Assembly: GCA_042091495.1 (NCBI GenBank)
Contig: JBELHJ010000054.1
Span: forward strand, 1 to 15,087
Reading direction: 5' to 3'
DNA length: 15,087 nt
From: JBELHJ01 sp042091495
GTDB taxonomy: Bacteria; Bacteroidota; Bacteroidia; Flavobacteriales; Flavobacteriaceae
Below the pieces are notes generated by a model. That model was not told the DNA's origin. It worked only from the letters and a program-made list of their open reading frames with translations, and made no database searches. Numbering within the stretch: the first letter of the stretch is position 1; each line of letters starts with the position of its first letter. This document shows positions 14,694 through 15,087 of this stretch, piece by piece. Made by a program: the position numbers and the translations under genes.

Positions 14694-14753
14694 ATAAATT
14701 TAAGAGGTATAGAAATAGCCGAACTAAGGGATAAGGATATCCTAATGGTTTAG
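14694..14753 (+). repeat. 60-bp repeat R3 (orphan coding 3' end)
   Basis: This is the most diverged copy. The plus-strand frame encodes INLRGIEIAELRDKDILMV and ends with TAG at 14751-14753. The base after that TAG is the first base of the minus-strand stop (TTA on plus, 14754-14756) of the 65-residue gene, so repeat and gene abut exactly. Confidence 0.75.
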
Positions 14754-14951
14754 TTAAGAAGCAGTTTTTTTAATTTTGTAATAAATACCAAAAGACATAG
14801 GAAGTAATACTATTATAAAATATGTAATAATATTAAGAAGAGAGTTTTCAAATGGTTGTAAGTACTCTCCAAACAAATCATCAAAAGCTAAAGTGCCAAG
14901 TGCTAATCCCATTGATAACCAAACACCATTATTTATAAAGAATTTTTTCAT
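14754..14951 (-). CDS. Small two-helix membrane protein, hypothetical
   Basis: This 65-residue protein has hydrophobic segments at about 9-23 and 38-58 and a basic end (YYKIKKTAS). No family was recognised. It sits between R4 (upstream) and R3 (abutting its stop), so it is a single-gene unit of the array. A good -7 element lies 16 bp before its ATG. Confidence 0.55.
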   Translation of the reverse strand: MKKFFINNGVWLSMGLALGTLAFDDLFGEYLQPFENSLLNIITYFIIVLLPMSFGIYYKIKKTAS

Positions 14952-14967
14952 CGTAACTCAGTTCCCT

Positions 14968-14975
14968 CAAATATA
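14968..14975 (-). promoter_or_regulatory. -7 element TATATTTG before the 65-residue gene
   Basis: The minus strand reads TATATTTG, an exact fit to TAnnTTTG, 16 bp before the ATG at 14951. It lies between the gene and R4, so this unit appears to have its own promoter outside the repeat. No -33 partner was recognised. Confidence 0.35.
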
Positions 14976-14990
14976 ATCAATGTAATTTTA

Positions 14991-15050
14991 ACTTATCTAA
15001 GCGGACTTGAGATAGCTGAGTTTAAAGAAGCTGATATGCCAAGTTTATAA
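14991..15050 (+). repeat. 60-bp repeat R4 (orphan coding 3' end)
   Basis: The plus-strand frame encodes TYLSGLEIAEFKEADMPSL and ends with TAA at 15048-15050. It is the copy nearest to R1 (47/60). The matching frame stays open to the left as far as about 14950 without a start codon in a sensible place. The 37 bases after it may hold the end of another minus-strand gene (a TAA stop reads at 15062-15060), but too little is visible to call it. Confidence 0.75.
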
Positions 15051-15087
15051 TGTGGTTAGTTAACGTAAAATGAAGATTAACATCTAT

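Noticed and set aside
13339..15050. Repeats R1-R4 as integron attC sites
   Set aside because: Position after gene stops and 60-bp length fit, and R1 and R2 have GTCTAAC and ATTTAAC at one end. R3 and R4 lack such a core and no copy has a proper GTTRRRY partner. A common hairpin is not conserved, and the differences follow codon positions. No integrase gene is in the window.
13351..15050. Repeats as a CRISPR array
   Set aside because: Only four diverged copies with gene-sized, unequal spacings (741, 602 and 297 bp).

Overview
The window looks like a chromosomal stretch from a marine-type member of the Bacteroidota, most likely a flavobacterium. The reasons are low GC, a type IX secretion (T9SS) C-terminal sorting domain, an Oar-like TonB-dependent receptor, many signal peptides ending in AQ/GQ, A/T-rich leaders without Shine-Dalgarno sequences, and promoter -7 elements close to TAnnTTTG. 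No rRNA, tRNA, insertion sequence or CRISPR array was seen.

Left part (1-5510). The tail of one gene is followed by a 353-bp non-coding stretch holding a nested dyad (176-233) and a phased array of eight 11-bp units (250-337). Then come a secreted sulfatase (441-1904), a T9SS-secreted protein with a LamG-like N-terminal domain and two copies of a cysteine-paired domain (1981-4023), and a serine-beta-lactamase-like lipoprotein that overlaps it by one base (4023-5267). Together these look like a small set of cell-surface enzymes and binding proteins acting on a sulfated or esterified polymer. This is inference: there is no SusC/SusD pair or glycoside hydrolase here.

Middle part (5475-12501). 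A strong hairpin terminator ends a long minus-strand Oar-like TonB-dependent receptor (5549-8824). It is divergent from a DASS/SLC13 anion symporter (9135-10565), which converges on an exported DinB-like protein (10595-11170). A small membrane protein (11219-11455) follows. Next is a secreted protein with YadA-type head repeats and a C-terminal S74 self-cleaving chaperone domain (11530-12480). Several of these genes share a promoter/leader module: TAtnTTnn, 26-27 bp, then ATG, with CTWANNNNCAAT inside the leader. It supports the starts chosen for the sulfatase and the receptor.

Right part (12483-15087). Small minus-strand genes (two-helix membrane proteins, a PH-like membrane protein, a DUF2237 protein, a small exported protein and unknowns) are grouped in ones and twos. 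Four direct 60-bp repeats (13351, 14092, 14694, 14991) separate them. Read on the plus strand, each repeat is an ungapped, open 19-codon segment plus stop encoding versions of one peptide (R1: TYLRGLEISELKVEDMPMV), and many differences are synonymous. They appear to be relics of the 3' end of one protein-coding gene family, left as joints between gene units. This cassette-like array is the most unusual structure in the window; its mechanism is unknown.
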